Assembly: GCA_002746645.1 (NCBI GenBank)
Contig: PDPU01000025.1
Location: 62,001 to 126,000, forward strand
Reading direction: 5' to 3'
DNA length: 64,000 nt
Origin: Gammaproteobacteria bacterium
GTDB lineage: Bacteria; Pseudomonadota; Gammaproteobacteria; Granulosicoccales; Granulosicoccaceae
Both the position numbers and the translations under genes were made by a program. Positions 17,015 through 29,149 of this stretch are shown here, one piece after another. A model generated the notes under the pieces. The model worked only from the letters and a program-made list of their open reading frames with translations. It was not told the DNA's origin and did no database searches. How positions within the stretch are numbered: the first letter of the stretch is position 1; every line of letters starts with the position of its first letter.

Positions 17015-18124
17015 TCAGGCCGTACGGCGTATGCCGACGACGGCAATCACCACGAACAACAACAGCGGCAGCACCGCACTGAGAAACGGTGCAAACCCGT
17101 TGGCCAGCGCAAGCTGCGTCAGCAGGCGGTTCACGAGCACATAGGCAATGCCGAGCATGATGCCGATGAAGATCTTCTGTCCCGTCCCTCCCGCGCGTTG
17201 CGAGGCGAACACGAATGGCAGCGACAGCATCAGCATGATGAGCGTCGAGAATGGCGAAAACACCTTCGACCAGAAGGCCAGCTCGGTGGCGCGGGCATCG
17301 AGACCATTCTCGCGCAGATAGCCTACCTGCTGGTGGAGATTGACTGCGGAGAGGCTTTCGGCCGACACCGACAGGCTCGTCAGGAGTTCAGGGCTCACGA
17401 GTGGTGCAACCGATTCGGGTGTCACGCCATCGGTGTCGGCCACGAAATCACGCCAGAGGACTTCGCTTTCGCGTCGCGTCACCACCGATTCGCTGATGTC
17501 GGTCGTGACGAGATCCTCGAGTTGCCAACCTGCCTCTGTCCTGACCGCGCGTGCAGCATGCGCGCTCTGATGCAGTGAATGGTTCTCGAAGCGATGCACG
17601 TTGATGCCGAGCAACGTGTAGTCGGGCATCACGGTGCGTACCTGCACGAAACGCTCACCGGATTTCAGCCAGAGGCCCGAACCACCCGTTGCCGAAAGAC
17701 GCTTGTCGAGCGCGGCAAGGCGCAGTTCTTCGGCGGCCTGTTCCGCACGCGGCACGAGCGTTTCACCGAAGACCGCGACGAGCAGCATCAGCACGAGGCC
17801 GCTGGTCATGACGGCGCGGATGATGCGCCAGTTGGAGATACCCGCCGCGCGCATCACGGTCAGTTCGCTGTTGCCGGCAAGCGCCCCCAGCCCGAGCAGG
17901 CTGCCGAGCAGCACCGAGGGCGCAAACAGCAGCAGCGCCTTCGACGGCATGGTCAGGAAGATGTACTGCGCGGCGACCACGGCGGTGTAGTTGCCCTTGC
18001 CGACTTCATCGAGTTCGCTGATGAAGGCAAAGATGCTGGCAAGCACGACCAGCACCGTGAGCACGAGCAGGCTTGTGGTGAGCACGGCGCGACCGAGGTA
18101 GCGATCGAGAATGCCGAAGAGCAT
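17015..18124 (-). CDS. lptG: LPS export system permease LptG
   Basis: LptG, with LptF and the ATPase LptB, pulls lipopolysaccharide from the inner membrane and feeds it to LptC-A-D. The protein is 369 residues, with three transmembrane segments at each end around a periplasmic jellyroll domain. It begins MLFGILDRYLGRAV, a typical start. The coupling-helix region NSELTVMRAAGISNWRII is conserved. The start ATG at 18124 overlaps the lptF stop as ATGA, so translation is probably coupled. A longer open frame upstream is lptF in another frame. Confidence 0.94.
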   Translation of the reverse strand: MLFGILDRYLGRAVLTTSLLVLTVLVVLASIFAFISELDEVGKGNYTAVVAAQYIFLTMPSKALLLFAPSVLLGSLLGLGALAGNSELTVMRAAGISNWRIIRAVMTSGLVLMLLVAVFGETLVPRAEQAAEELRLAALDKRLSATGGSGLWLKSGERFVQVRTVMPDYTLLGINVHRFENHSLHQSAHAARAVRTEAGWQLEDLVTTDISESVVTRRESEVLWRDFVADTDGVTPESVAPLVSPELLTSLSVSAESLSAVNLHQQVGYLRENGLDARATELAFWSKVFSPFSTLIMLMLSLPFVFASQRAGGTGQKIFIGIMLGIAYVLVNRLLTQLALANGFAPFLSAVLPLLLFVVIAVVGIRRTA

Positions 18125-19212
18125 CAGCGCGCACCTCCACCGAAAAGCGACACGTTGTTGCGTTTCGCAAACAGCCAGAGAATCAGCACGACCACGGCCA
18201 GGTGCACGGGCCAGAGACCGATCCAGGACGGCACCGTACCTGCCGCAATCCATTTCCTCATCAGCACGAGCAGGTTGGCGTATGGGATGTACAGGAGAAT
18301 GGCGACGGCGACCTTGCCGAAGCGCCCCTGCCGTGGCGAGGTATAGGCCAGCGGCACGGCAAGGAGCGCGAGAAGCAGCGCCGCGAGCGGTATCGAGATG
18401 CGCCACTGGATCTCGGCAAGGTCGCCGAGGCTGCCGTCGGCCCAGAGTGCCGGGAAGGTCTTGGCGCGCGCGCGCAGCGTCGCCACTTCATGATTCCGGT
18501 CAGGTCGCAGGACGCCCTGCGTCTCGAAGTCGGTGAGTGTGTATTCACCGCTGCCCGGTTCACCGATGCTGGTCTGGCCATCGGTGAAGACGAGATATTC
18601 GTTGCCATTGTCTTCATCGACCTGCCAGGTGGCAAGGCGCGCCGAGTCCACCGCCGGTACCTGCCCCTCGCGCGAGCGATACATGAAAACATCCCTGAAC
18701 TGCGTGCGATCCTCGCTGGCTTCGTGCACGAAGAACACGAGTTCACCGTGACGAAACTGCATGAAGCGCCCGGGGGTCAGGAGCCGCACGCCCGATTCTT
18801 CCTCGAGATTCACGAGCAGCGCCTGCTCGTAGCGATAGGCCCAGGGCGATACCCAGACCGTCAGCACGGTGATCGAAATGACGCCGATGATGCCCACGAC
18901 GGCCGCCGGCCGCATGAGATCGCCCCAGCCGACGCCACAGGCCTGCATCACGGTCATCTCGTTGTCGCGATAGAAGCGCCCCTGGGCGAGCATGATGCCG
19001 AGATAGAGGCTCAGGGGGATGAGCGTGACGAGCAGCGTCACCGATTTCACGGCAACGAGCGTCAGCAGCATGTCGGCCGCCACCGAGCCCTCGGTAACGC
19101 GTGAGAGGCTGCGTCCGAGCACGTTGCCGATCATGATCACCAGCAGCACCGACAGCACGGCCAGCCAGGTCAGGATCATTTCGCGGATCAGATAGCGATC
19201 GAGTATGCGCAC
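18124..19212 (-). CDS. lptF: LPS export system permease LptF
   Basis: This is the partner permease of LptG in the LptB2FG complex. The GTG at 19212 gives 362 residues beginning VRILDRYLIREMI, as LptF proteins do; an ATG further upstream would add an unlikely 23 residues. Transmembrane segments flank a large periplasmic beta domain. The cytoplasmic coupling motif is DNEMTVMQACGVGWGDLM. The gene ends in a 4-bp overlap with lptG and diverges from pepA, with about 80 bp between starts, the same arrangement as in E. coli. Confidence 0.94.
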   Translation of the reverse strand: MRILDRYLIREMILTWLAVLSVLLVIMIGNVLGRSLSRVTEGSVAADMLLTLVAVKSVTLLVTLIPLSLYLGIMLAQGRFYRDNEMTVMQACGVGWGDLMRPAAVVGIIGVISITVLTVWVSPWAYRYEQALLVNLEEESGVRLLTPGRFMQFRHGELVFFVHEASEDRTQFRDVFMYRSREGQVPAVDSARLATWQVDEDNGNEYLVFTDGQTSIGEPGSGEYTLTDFETQGVLRPDRNHEVATLRARAKTFPALWADGSLGDLAEIQWRISIPLAALLLALLAVPLAYTSPRQGRFGKVAVAILLYIPYANLLVLMRKWIAAGTVPSWIGLWPVHLAVVVLILWLFAKRNNVSLFGGGAR

Positions 19213-19291
19213 GTCGTCGTCAGAGGTTGGATGACAGGCCCTTGCACAATTCACTACACTGTGCGACCGAAGCACGAGCACAGATCATTGC

Positions 19292-20911
19292 ATGAGACTT
19301 GACGTCGAAGCCTGCAACCGCGAGGCACCCCTCGCCAGCGCCGATCTGCGCGTGGTCGGCCTCTTCAATGATGGCACAGCCGCCGCCACTGCCGAGAAGA
19401 TAGACCAGAGCGGCGGCAAGTTGTTCGCCAGCCTCATCGAACGAGGCCATGCCAGCGGGGATGCCGGCAGTATCGCGCATGTGTCCCTGCCCTCGGGCCA
19501 ACCTGCGCTGATCCTCGGCCTTGGCAAGGCCACGGGGAGTGGCCAGAGTCGAACCGGGCGCGGCACCGGAAGCCGAGGCGGCAGCCGCTCCGGAAGCCGG
19601 TCCCGTCGCCGCTCACTGGCGCCGGAGCAGTGGCGGCAGACCCTCACCACCCTGGCGAGTGCGCTGGGTGATCTCGGCTACTCTCGGGTCGCGGTCGATC
19701 TGCTCGCACTCAAGCCCGACGATCTCGATGTCGAACAGGCCGCGTCGCAACTCATCGCGGCGCTGGCGGCCACGCGCTATCGCTTCGAGCTGCACCCCGG
19801 CAAGAAGGCGAAGCGTGCCGTTCCCGCCATGACGCTCGTGCTGCATCATTCGCGTATTCGCGAACTCCGCCGCGGCATAACGCGTGGCCAGGCCCTCGCC
19901 GCCGGCATGGACGCCGCACGCGATCTCGGCAACCTCGCGCCGAACATCTGCACCCCGCGCCATCTCGCCGAACGTGCCACATCCCTGGCCGAGAGCCATG
20001 CCGACATGAGCGTCGAAGTGCTCGACGAGGACGACATGGAAGCGTTCGGCATGGGCGCCTTTCTCGCCGTCAGCCGTGGCAGCGCCGAGCCCGGCCGTCT
20101 CATTACCATGCACTGGAAGGGAGCAGAGCACATCGGAAGGAATCACGTGCTCATCGGCAAGGGCGTCACCTTCGACACCGGCGGCATCTCGATCAAGCCC
20201 TCGGCGGCCATGGACGAGATGAAATTCGACATGTGCGGTGCGGCGAGCGTGTTCGGCGTGATGGTGGCCGCAGCAACGCTGAAACTGCCGCTCAATCTCG
20301 TCGGCGTCATCGCCGCGGCCGAAAACATGCCTGACGGCAAGGCCACGCGCCCGGGTGACGTGATCACGTCGATGTCCGGGCAAAGCATCGAGATCCTCAA
20401 CACCGACGCCGAAGGGCGACTGGTGCTCGCCGATGCGCTGACCTGGGTCGAGCGCTTCTCACCCGTCGAAGTCATCGATATCGCCACGCTCACGGGCGCC
20501 TGCATCGTCGCACTCGGACACGAGGCAAGCGCCGTGCTCGGCAACGACGACACACTCGTCGAGTCGCTCCGGCAGGCAGGCGAGGCCGCCGCCGACCGCT
20601 GCTGGCCACTGCCACTCTGGGACGCCTACGACCGCCAGCTCGATTCACGCTTTGCCGACATGGGCAACATCGGCGGATCCGGTGCCGGCACCATCACCGC
20701 CGCCTGCTTCCTGCAACGCTTCGCAGGCGACTACCGCTGGGCGCACCTCGACATCGCCGGCATCGCCTGGAAACAGGGCAAGGACAAGGGCGCCACGGGT
20801 CGGCCGGTACCGCTGCTGCTCGAACACCTGATAGCCGCAAGCCGCGCAGACGGCGCGGAACCCGGTGACAAGAGCGGCTCCGCTTCACGTGCCCGCAAGA
20901 AGCAGCAATGA
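19292..20911 (+). CDS. pepA: leucyl aminopeptidase PepA (M17) with Gly/Ser/Arg insert
   Basis: PepA is a hexameric two-metal aminopeptidase; in E. coli it also binds DNA as a cofactor in Xer recombination and carAB control. The M17 motifs are all present: GKGVTFDTGGISIKP, MKFDMCGAA, AAENMPDGKATRPGDV and the signature NTDAEGRLVLADAL. The length of 539 exceeds E. coli PepA (503). The excess includes residues about 82-109, a loop of Gly, Ser and Arg that follows LGLGKA, and a basic tail ending RARKKQQ. The last bases overlap holC as ATGA. Confidence 0.94.
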   Translation: MRLDVEACNREAPLASADLRVVGLFNDGTAAATAEKIDQSGGKLFASLIERGHASGDAGSIAHVSLPSGQPALILGLGKATGSGQSRTGRGTGSRGGSRSGSRSRRRSLAPEQWRQTLTTLASALGDLGYSRVAVDLLALKPDDLDVEQAASQLIAALAATRYRFELHPGKKAKRAVPAMTLVLHHSRIRELRRGITRGQALAAGMDAARDLGNLAPNICTPRHLAERATSLAESHADMSVEVLDEDDMEAFGMGAFLAVSRGSAEPGRLITMHWKGAEHIGRNHVLIGKGVTFDTGGISIKPSAAMDEMKFDMCGAASVFGVMVAAATLKLPLNLVGVIAAAENMPDGKATRPGDVITSMSGQSIEILNTDAEGRLVLADALTWVERFSPVEVIDIATLTGACIVALGHEASAVLGNDDTLVESLRQAGEAAADRCWPLPLWDAYDRQLDSRFADMGNIGGSGAGTITAACFLQRFAGDYRWAHLDIAGIAWKQGKDKGATGRPVPLLLEHLIAASRADGAEPGDKSGSASRARKKQQ

Positions 20912-21342
20912 CCGAAGTCGATTTCTACGTCCTGCCGAGCGAAGAACTCGAACCGCGCCTGACCACCGTCTGCCGTCTTGCCGAAAAGGCGGCCGCGCTC
21001 GGCCAGCGCGTGCATGTGTACAGCGAGGACGCAAACCTGCTGGCGCAGCTCGACGACAGCCTCTGGTCGTTCCGCGCCGTGAGCTTCGTGCCACACGTGA
21101 TACTCCGCGCCGGCGACGATCCACAGGACTTCATCGACGACCCCGTGCATCTCTCGGCGCACGAACCGGCACTCGACCGGCGCGTGCTGATCAACCTCGC
21201 GGCCACGGTACCGCCCTTCTTCAGCCGCTTCGAGCGCACGCTCGAGGTGATCAACGACGAGCCGGCCGTGAAGCGGGCGGGACGCGAGCGCTATCGCTTC
21301 TATCGCGAACGCGGCTACCCGCTCAGGCACCACGCGCTCTGA
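20908..21342 (+). CDS. holC: DNA polymerase III subunit chi
   Basis: HolC links the clamp loader (through psi) to single-strand binding protein. The 144-residue length is normal. Family features are the start TEVDFYVLP, the [17 protein letters not shown] stretch, the [12 protein letters not shown] segment (usually LW-F----F-PH) and VLINLA near residue 92. It is translationally coupled to pepA by a 4-bp overlap and is followed 25 bp later by valS, the order known from E. coli. Confidence 0.94.
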   Translation: MTEVDFYVLPSEELEPRLTTVCRLAEKAAALGQRVHVYSEDANLLAQLDDSLWSFRAVSFVPHVILRAGDDPQDFIDDPVHLSAHEPALDRRVLINLAATVPPFFSRFERTLEVINDEPAVKRAGRERYRFYRERGYPLRHHAL

Positions 21343-21367
21343 GGCGAACATCTCTACACTTCAATTC

Positions 21368-24205
<2,838 letters not shown>

Positions 24206-24230
24206 ACGTCAGGCCGTGCCATCACCCGTT

Positions 24231-24278
24231 CACGGGCCATTGCACGGGCCATCGCACGGGCCGTTGAACTGGCCGTTG
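24231..24278 (+). repeat. four imperfect 12-bp repeats after valS
   Basis: The units are CACGGGCCATTG, CACGGGCCATCG, CACGGGCCGTTG and AACTGGCCGTTG. They run end to end in the 131-bp gap between valS and bioY. No open frame covers them, and no terminator-like T-run follows. Confidence 0.85.
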
Positions 24279-24336
24279 AACGAAACACTGCACGGCCCGC
24301 TCAAACGTCCATCACAAGATGCAACAGGGAGCGCCC

Positions 24337-24921
24337 ATGAATACGCGTGACATCGTCCTGACCGCCCTCTTCGCTGCCATCGTTGCCGTTCTGGGTGTGT
24401 TTCCACCGATCACGGTGCCGGGTCTCGGCGTGCCCATCACTGCACAAACGCTCGGCGTCATGCTGGCTGGCGGCATACTCGGTGCGAAACGCGGGGCGCT
24501 GTCGCTGGTGCTGTTTCTCGTGCTCGTTGCCGTCGGACTTCCGCTCCTCGCGGGTGGCCGCGGGGGGCTTGGCGTGTTCGCGGGGCCAACGGCCGGATTC
24601 CTGTTCGGCTGGGTGGTGGCGGCTTTTGCCATCGGCTGGATGATCGAATCCTTCGGGCGTGAACTGAACCCCGTCAAGGTCTTCACCGCCTGCATACTCG
24701 GTGGCATCGTGCTGCTCTATGCCATCGGCATCCCCTGGGTGGCCGTGGTTGCGGGCATTCCGTTCATGCAGGCGCTGACCGGTTCCGTGGCTTTCATACC
24801 CGGTGACATTCTCAAGGCCGTGATTGCCACGGGCATCATTCTCAGCGTGGCGAAGTCCTATCCCTTGCTGCCCTCGCTCTCGACATCGACAACACCCCAG
24901 GACCAGGACCCCGCGCAGTGA
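24337..24921 (+). CDS. bioY: biotin ECF transporter substrate-binding protein BioY
   Basis: BioY is the S-component that binds biotin in the membrane. The ATG at 24337 has GGGAG six bases upstream; an ATG at 24319 is less likely. The protein is about 194 residues with six hydrophobic segments. Family motifs include TVPGLGVPITAQTLGVMLAG, the small-residue-rich AGGRGGLGVFAGPTAGFLFGW loop, and FIPGDILKAVIA near the end. The stop overlaps the bioM start (GTGA), placing it first in a bioY-bioM-bioN operon. Confidence 0.94.
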   Translation: MNTRDIVLTALFAAIVAVLGVFPPITVPGLGVPITAQTLGVMLAGGILGAKRGALSLVLFLVLVAVGLPLLAGGRGGLGVFAGPTAGFLFGWVVAAFAIGWMIESFGRELNPVKVFTACILGGIVLLYAIGIPWVAVVAGIPFMQALTGSVAFIPGDILKAVIATGIILSVAKSYPLLPSLSTSTTPQDQDPAQ

Positions 24922-25580
24922 TCGAATTCGACGGCGTGCAGGTGGTGCGCGACGGGCGCATCGTTCTCGACGACATCAACCTGCAGCTTGTCGAAGACCG
25001 CATCGGCATCATCGGCGCCAACGGCTCGGGCAAGAGCACCTTCGCGCGCCTGCTGAACGGACTGCAGCAATGCTCGCGCGGCGAAGTGCGCATCAACGGA
25101 CGTATGGTCGCTCAGGGCTCGCACCGCGTGGGCTTCGTGTTCCAGAACCCCGACAACCAGATCGTGTTTCCCCTGGTACGGGACGATCTCGCCTTCGGAC
25201 TGAAGCGTTCGGGGCTCTCCCCGGCCACCATTGCCGAAAGGGTGTCGGCACAGCTCGAATACCTCGGTCTCGCACACCTCGCCGAACGAATGACACACGA
25301 ACTCAGTGGCGGCGAAAAGCAACTGGTGGCCCTCGCCGGCGTACTCGTGATGGAACCCGAATGCCTCGTACTCGATGAACCCACCACGCTCCTCGACCTG
25401 GCCAACCGCGCACGCATCATCGGCGTGCTCGACACACTCGATCTACCGCAGGTGGTCGTCAGCCACGATCTCGACTACATGGCGACGATGCAGCGACTGA
25501 TCCGGATCGACGCCGGGCGGGTCGTGGATGACGGACCGCCGGACGTCGTGATCGCACGGTATCGGGCAAGTTGTACGTGA
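24918..25580 (+). CDS. bioM: biotin ECF transporter ATPase BioM
   Basis: This is the energy-coupling ATPase of the biotin transporter. The 220-residue ABC protein has Walker A GANGSGKST, a Q-loop FQNPDNQIVFP typical of ECF A-components, signature LSGGEKQ, Walker B CLVLDEPT and the H-loop VVSHD. Translation starts at a GTG overlapping the bioY stop. The flanking genes identify it as BioM rather than CbiO or a general EcfA. Confidence 0.92.
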   Translation: MIEFDGVQVVRDGRIVLDDINLQLVEDRIGIIGANGSGKSTFARLLNGLQQCSRGEVRINGRMVAQGSHRVGFVFQNPDNQIVFPLVRDDLAFGLKRSGLSPATIAERVSAQLEYLGLAHLAERMTHELSGGEKQLVALAGVLVMEPECLVLDEPTTLLDLANRARIIGVLDTLDLPQVVVSHDLDYMATMQRLIRIDAGRVVDDGPPDVVIARYRASCT

Positions 25581-25584
25581 AACC

Positions 25585-26262
25585 GTGCTGACCGATACCT
25601 ACAGCCCCGGAAGCACTCCTGTGCATTCCCTGTCGCCCGGCAGGAAGCTGCTGCTGCTCTGCCTGACATGCAGCGCTCTGCTGATCCTGAACCAGGCGTG
25701 GTTCACGGTCACGACGGCACTGCTGCTTGCGGTTGCCTATGTCGTCGCAGGCATTCCGGCCTCGCTCGTGCGACGTGCAATGGCACCTGCCCTCTGGGTG
25801 CTCGGTGTGCTGTTCCTCGTACAGTGGTGGCTGTACGGCTTGTTCGAAGCCATCCACCTGACACTGCGCCTCGCCACCATGATCATGGCCGCTTCGCTGC
25901 TGACACTCACGACGGCAACGGGCGATCTGCTTGCGGCCATCGAACGGCAGCTCACGCGATGGCTGCCCGACAGAACCGCGGAATCGATCAGCCTCGCCTT
26001 CTCGCTGACACTCCGCTTCATTCCGCGGGTGCGGCATACCTTCGAGGAAGTGCGTGAAGCTCAGACGGCGCGAGGTCTCGGGCGCGACTGGCGCGCGCTG
26101 GCAACGCCAACGATCGTTCGCACGCTGAAATCGGCCGATGAGATCGCCGAGGCGATTGCAGCGCGGTCACCTGCTTCCACGTCGCCATCGCCATCACGAT
26201 CAGCAGCGGAATCCGAGTCACGACGAGAAGCAGAACCAGGACGACCGAAGCGCCGACAATGA
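25585..26262 (+). CDS. bioN: biotin ECF transporter transmembrane protein BioN
   Basis: This is the T-component that couples BioM to BioY. A GTG start at 25585 follows bioM by 4 bp. Several hydrophobic segments lie in residues 20-110. The two coupling motifs of EcfT proteins are AQTARGLGRD and AIAARS. As I recall, rhizobial BioN ends just after the second motif. Here about 30 more residues follow, rich in Ser, Pro, Arg and Glu, and they look like a late or acquired tail. Otherwise it is intact. Confidence 0.9.
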   Translation: MLTDTYSPGSTPVHSLSPGRKLLLLCLTCSALLILNQAWFTVTTALLLAVAYVVAGIPASLVRRAMAPALWVLGVLFLVQWWLYGLFEAIHLTLRLATMIMAASLLTLTTATGDLLAAIERQLTRWLPDRTAESISLAFSLTLRFIPRVRHTFEEVREAQTARGLGRDWRALATPTIVRTLKSADEIAEAIAARSPASTSPSPSRSAAESESRREAEPGRPKRRQ

Positions 26263-26318
26263 GGCGAATCGCCTGAGGTTGTTCGACGCCGCGCCCCCCG
26301 GTCTTTCTCGTCCGCCCT

Positions 26319-27059
26319 TCAGAACCTCAGACCCACCTTGGCAGAATAGCTGGTAATATCATCAGTTTTATCGGCTTCCACCGTCACGGCAACGCCGAAG
26401 TTCATGGTCATGCCCACGAAGACCTTGTTCAGACCAACCGATTGCTTCGCAAGGCCAAGCCCGTCAACCGGATCGATCTCGCTGTGTACGTAGCCAAGGC
26501 CCGCATAGGGGGTGAACATCAGGATACCTTTCGACACGGTGAGCTCTGCCCCCGTGTTGTACATGTCGAACTGGCTGTTTCCCTGCACCTTGGTGTAGCT
26601 GGCGCGCAGGGCAACGGCAGGTGCTGCTACATTGCCACTGATGAAGGCGTAACGGAGTTCTCCACCGATGACGGACAGCCCGGTACGCGGCAAGCGGCTG
26701 ATCGAGGCACCGATATCGAACCCTTTGACGAGCCCCTTGTGTACGTGCATGCGCGGCACCAGCAGAGTATCGTCGCTGAAACTGCCACCGCTCGCGCGTT
26801 TGAAGACGGCGTTGTCGATGTCGGTGGACGACATCTCGAAACCAAGATCGAAACCGGTGGCACCGAGGGGTTCTGCCGGCGTGATGGCCTTGTAGTGAGT
26901 TGCAGCGGCAAGACCGGTGGCGAACTTGTCGAACTGGCTCTGATCGAGCGCAGAGAGATTGTTGAAATCGGCACGCGCCGGCACTGCGGCAATGGCCAGC
27001 ATGGCGGCCGCGAGTGAGAGCGGGTGTGCAACGGAAATGCGCATGAGACGCTTGAACAT
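26319..27059 (-). CDS. putative outer-membrane beta-barrel protein
   Basis: The ATG at 27059 (AGGGGA about ten bases upstream) gives 246 residues with a signal peptide cut after ARA near residue 30. The mature part is made of amphipathic strands and ends KVGLRF. A terminal Phe of this kind is the usual signal for BAM-assembled barrels. No cysteine or enzymatic motif is seen. Repeated strand pairs such as GGELRYAFISG and LMFTPYAGLGYVHSE are typical of small OMP barrels. The family is not recognised. It is flanked by the convergent bioN and by the ABC-F gene upstream on the same strand. Confidence 0.65.
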   Translation of the reverse strand: MFKRLMRISVAHPLSLAAAMLAIAAVPARADFNNLSALDQSQFDKFATGLAAATHYKAITPAEPLGATGFDLGFEMSSTDIDNAVFKRASGGSFSDDTLLVPRMHVHKGLVKGFDIGASISRLPRTGLSVIGGELRYAFISGNVAAPAVALRASYTKVQGNSQFDMYNTGAELTVSKGILMFTPYAGLGYVHSEIDPVDGLGLAKQSVGLNKVFVGMTMNFGVAVTVEADKTDDITSYSAKVGLRF

Positions 27060-27159
27060 GAAGTGAAATCCCCTGGATTCGATCGATACCGGAATCGAAA
27101 GTTCGGCGTGGAGCGGAGCAGTGCCGCTGATGCGGCATGACACCGGCTGCGGTGTGTCC

Positions 27160-29067
27160 TCAGGCTGATTGGGCCTCTTCGAGTGCCATCATGGCCTCGA
27201 GCAGTGCCTCCTCTGCAGCTGACTGCCGTTGCCGAGCAGCCGCTTCGCTTGCCAGAAGTGCCGCCAACCTGTCGCGATTTTCCTCATTGTACAGCGCTTC
27301 ATCGGCAAGTTCGCTGCGAATCGTGTCGAGCGCGTCGGTGTGCTGCTGCAAGGCTCGTTCCGTGGTCTCGACTGCCTTCTTCAGCGGTGCAAGACGCGCA
27401 CGCCGTTCGGCTTCGAGGCGTTTACGCGCCTTGCCGGCAGACGCGTCACCGTCGGATGCTTCACCGACCGGCACCTCATCGACAAGCGCGGCCTTGCGCC
27501 GCGAGTCGACGATCCATTTCGCATAGCCATCGAGGTCATCGTTGAACGGCGCTACCCTGCCCTCGGCCACGAGCCAGAGTTCGTCGACAACGCTCCTGAG
27601 CAGCGTCCGGTCGTGCGAGATGACCACAAGCGCACCCTCGAAGCCTTCGAGCGCATCGACGAGCGCCTGGCGCATCTCGATGTCGAGGTGGTTGGTGGGT
27701 TCGTCGAGCAGCAGAAGATTCGGCTTCTGCCTGACGATGAGCGCGAGAGCGAGCCGCGCGCGCTCGCCACCCGACAAGGTATCCACCATCTGCAGGGCGC
27801 GTTCGCCACCGAAGCCGAAACCACCCAGATAGTTGCGGGCGTCGCGTTCCGAGAGGCTCGGTTCACTGGCCTGCAGCACACCGACGGCATCACTGCCCGT
27901 GGGCAGGTTGTCGACCTGGTGCTGGGCGAAGTAGCCGATCTTCAACTGCCGGGCCGGCGTACGCGTGCCGTTCAGGGGCGCAAGATCGCCCGTGAGCGTC
28001 TTGATCAGCGTCGACTTGCCGGCACCGTTGACACCGAGCAGGCCGATGCGATCGCCGCTGCCGATGCTGCAGGCCACCTTGTCCAGCACCACCTTGTCGT
28101 CGTAACCCGCGCGAATGCTGTCCAGCACGAGCAGCGGATTCGGCAGATGCTCGGGGGTCGCAAACCCGAACCGGAACGGTGATTCGACACGCACCGCCGA
28201 CGTCTCGCCCATGCGCTCGAGCATCTTCAGACGGCTCTGCGCCTGACGCGCCTTGGTGGCCTTGGCACGGAAACGATCGACGAAGGACTGCAGTTCGGCA
28301 CGGCGTTTCTCGGCCTTCTCGTGCAGCGCCTGCTGATTCGCATCGCGCGCCGCTCGCCAGGCCTCGAGTGCCGAATAGTTGCCGCTGACGAGGTGTACCG
28401 TGCCCTTTTCGATGAACAGCATCGAATGCACGACGGTGTCGAGAAACTCGCGGTCGTGGGAGATGAGCAGGAGCGTGCCTTCGCGCTGCAGCAGCCACTG
28501 CTCGAGCCAGATGACGGCGTCGAGATCGAGATGATTGGTGGGTTCGTCGAGCAGCAGGAGTTCATTGGGGCTGACGAGTGCCCGCGCAAGGTTCAGGCGC
28601 ATCTGCCAGCCACCCGAAAAGCTCGACAGGGGCCGTTCCAGTTCGGACATCGAGAAACCCAGTCCGAGCATGATGCTCGCGGCACGCGACTTCAGCGAAT
28701 AACCGCCGTGCGCTTCGTAGTCGGCAAGGAGGTTGGCATAGCGCTCGTTGTCACCGCTTGCTTCGCTCTCGCTGATGGCAGCCGCAATCGCGGCAATGCG
28801 CTGATCCCCCGCCATGACATGCTCGATCGCGACCGCATCGCCCGTGGGCATCTCCTGAGCGACGTGAGTCATGCCCACCTGCTGCTGCAGCGAAATGACG
28901 CCCTCGTCAGGCTCAAGCTCACCGAGAATCATCGCCAGCAGGCTCGACTTGCCGGCACCGTTGGCACCGCCAAGGCCTACGCGCCGGCCACGATGGATGA
29001 CGAAATCGGCGTTGTGAAACAGAAGCTTGCCGTCACGGCGGCAGGCAACATCAGTGAAACTCAGCAT
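27160..29067 (-). CDS. yheS: ABC-F ATPase, YheS type
   Basis: The 635-residue soluble protein has two ABC domains and no membrane part. ABC1 has GGANGAGKSS, SSFSGGWQMR and LLLLDEPTNHLDLDA. ABC2 has GVNGAGKST, LSGGERARL and LLLLDEPTNHLDIEM. A linker with KATKARQAQSRLKMLERM (the P-site tRNA-interacting motif region) joins them, and the last 100 residues form a charged coiled coil. ABC-F proteins act on stalled ribosomes. The LSGGW signature in domain 1 and overall length favour YheS over Uup or EttA. Confidence 0.9.
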   Translation of the reverse strand: MLSFTDVACRRDGKLLFHNADFVIHRGRRVGLGGANGAGKSSLLAMILGELEPDEGVISLQQQVGMTHVAQEMPTGDAVAIEHVMAGDQRIAAIAAAISESEASGDNERYANLLADYEAHGGYSLKSRAASIMLGLGFSMSELERPLSSFSGGWQMRLNLARALVSPNELLLLDEPTNHLDLDAVIWLEQWLLQREGTLLLISHDREFLDTVVHSMLFIEKGTVHLVSGNYSALEAWRAARDANQQALHEKAEKRRAELQSFVDRFRAKATKARQAQSRLKMLERMGETSAVRVESPFRFGFATPEHLPNPLLVLDSIRAGYDDKVVLDKVACSIGSGDRIGLLGVNGAGKSTLIKTLTGDLAPLNGTRTPARQLKIGYFAQHQVDNLPTGSDAVGVLQASEPSLSERDARNYLGGFGFGGERALQMVDTLSGGERARLALALIVRQKPNLLLLDEPTNHLDIEMRQALVDALEGFEGALVVISHDRTLLRSVVDELWLVAEGRVAPFNDDLDGYAKWIVDSRRKAALVDEVPVGEASDGDASAGKARKRLEAERRARLAPLKKAVETTERALQQHTDALDTIRSELADEALYNEENRDRLAALLASEAAARQRQSAAEEALLEAMMALEEAQSA

Positions 29068-29149
29068 GCGGCAAGTTTACGTGAACGGCAAGCTCGACTG
29101 ACTGCTATCATCGCGGCATTCGACTCGCAGACACGCCAGAGGATCCATC

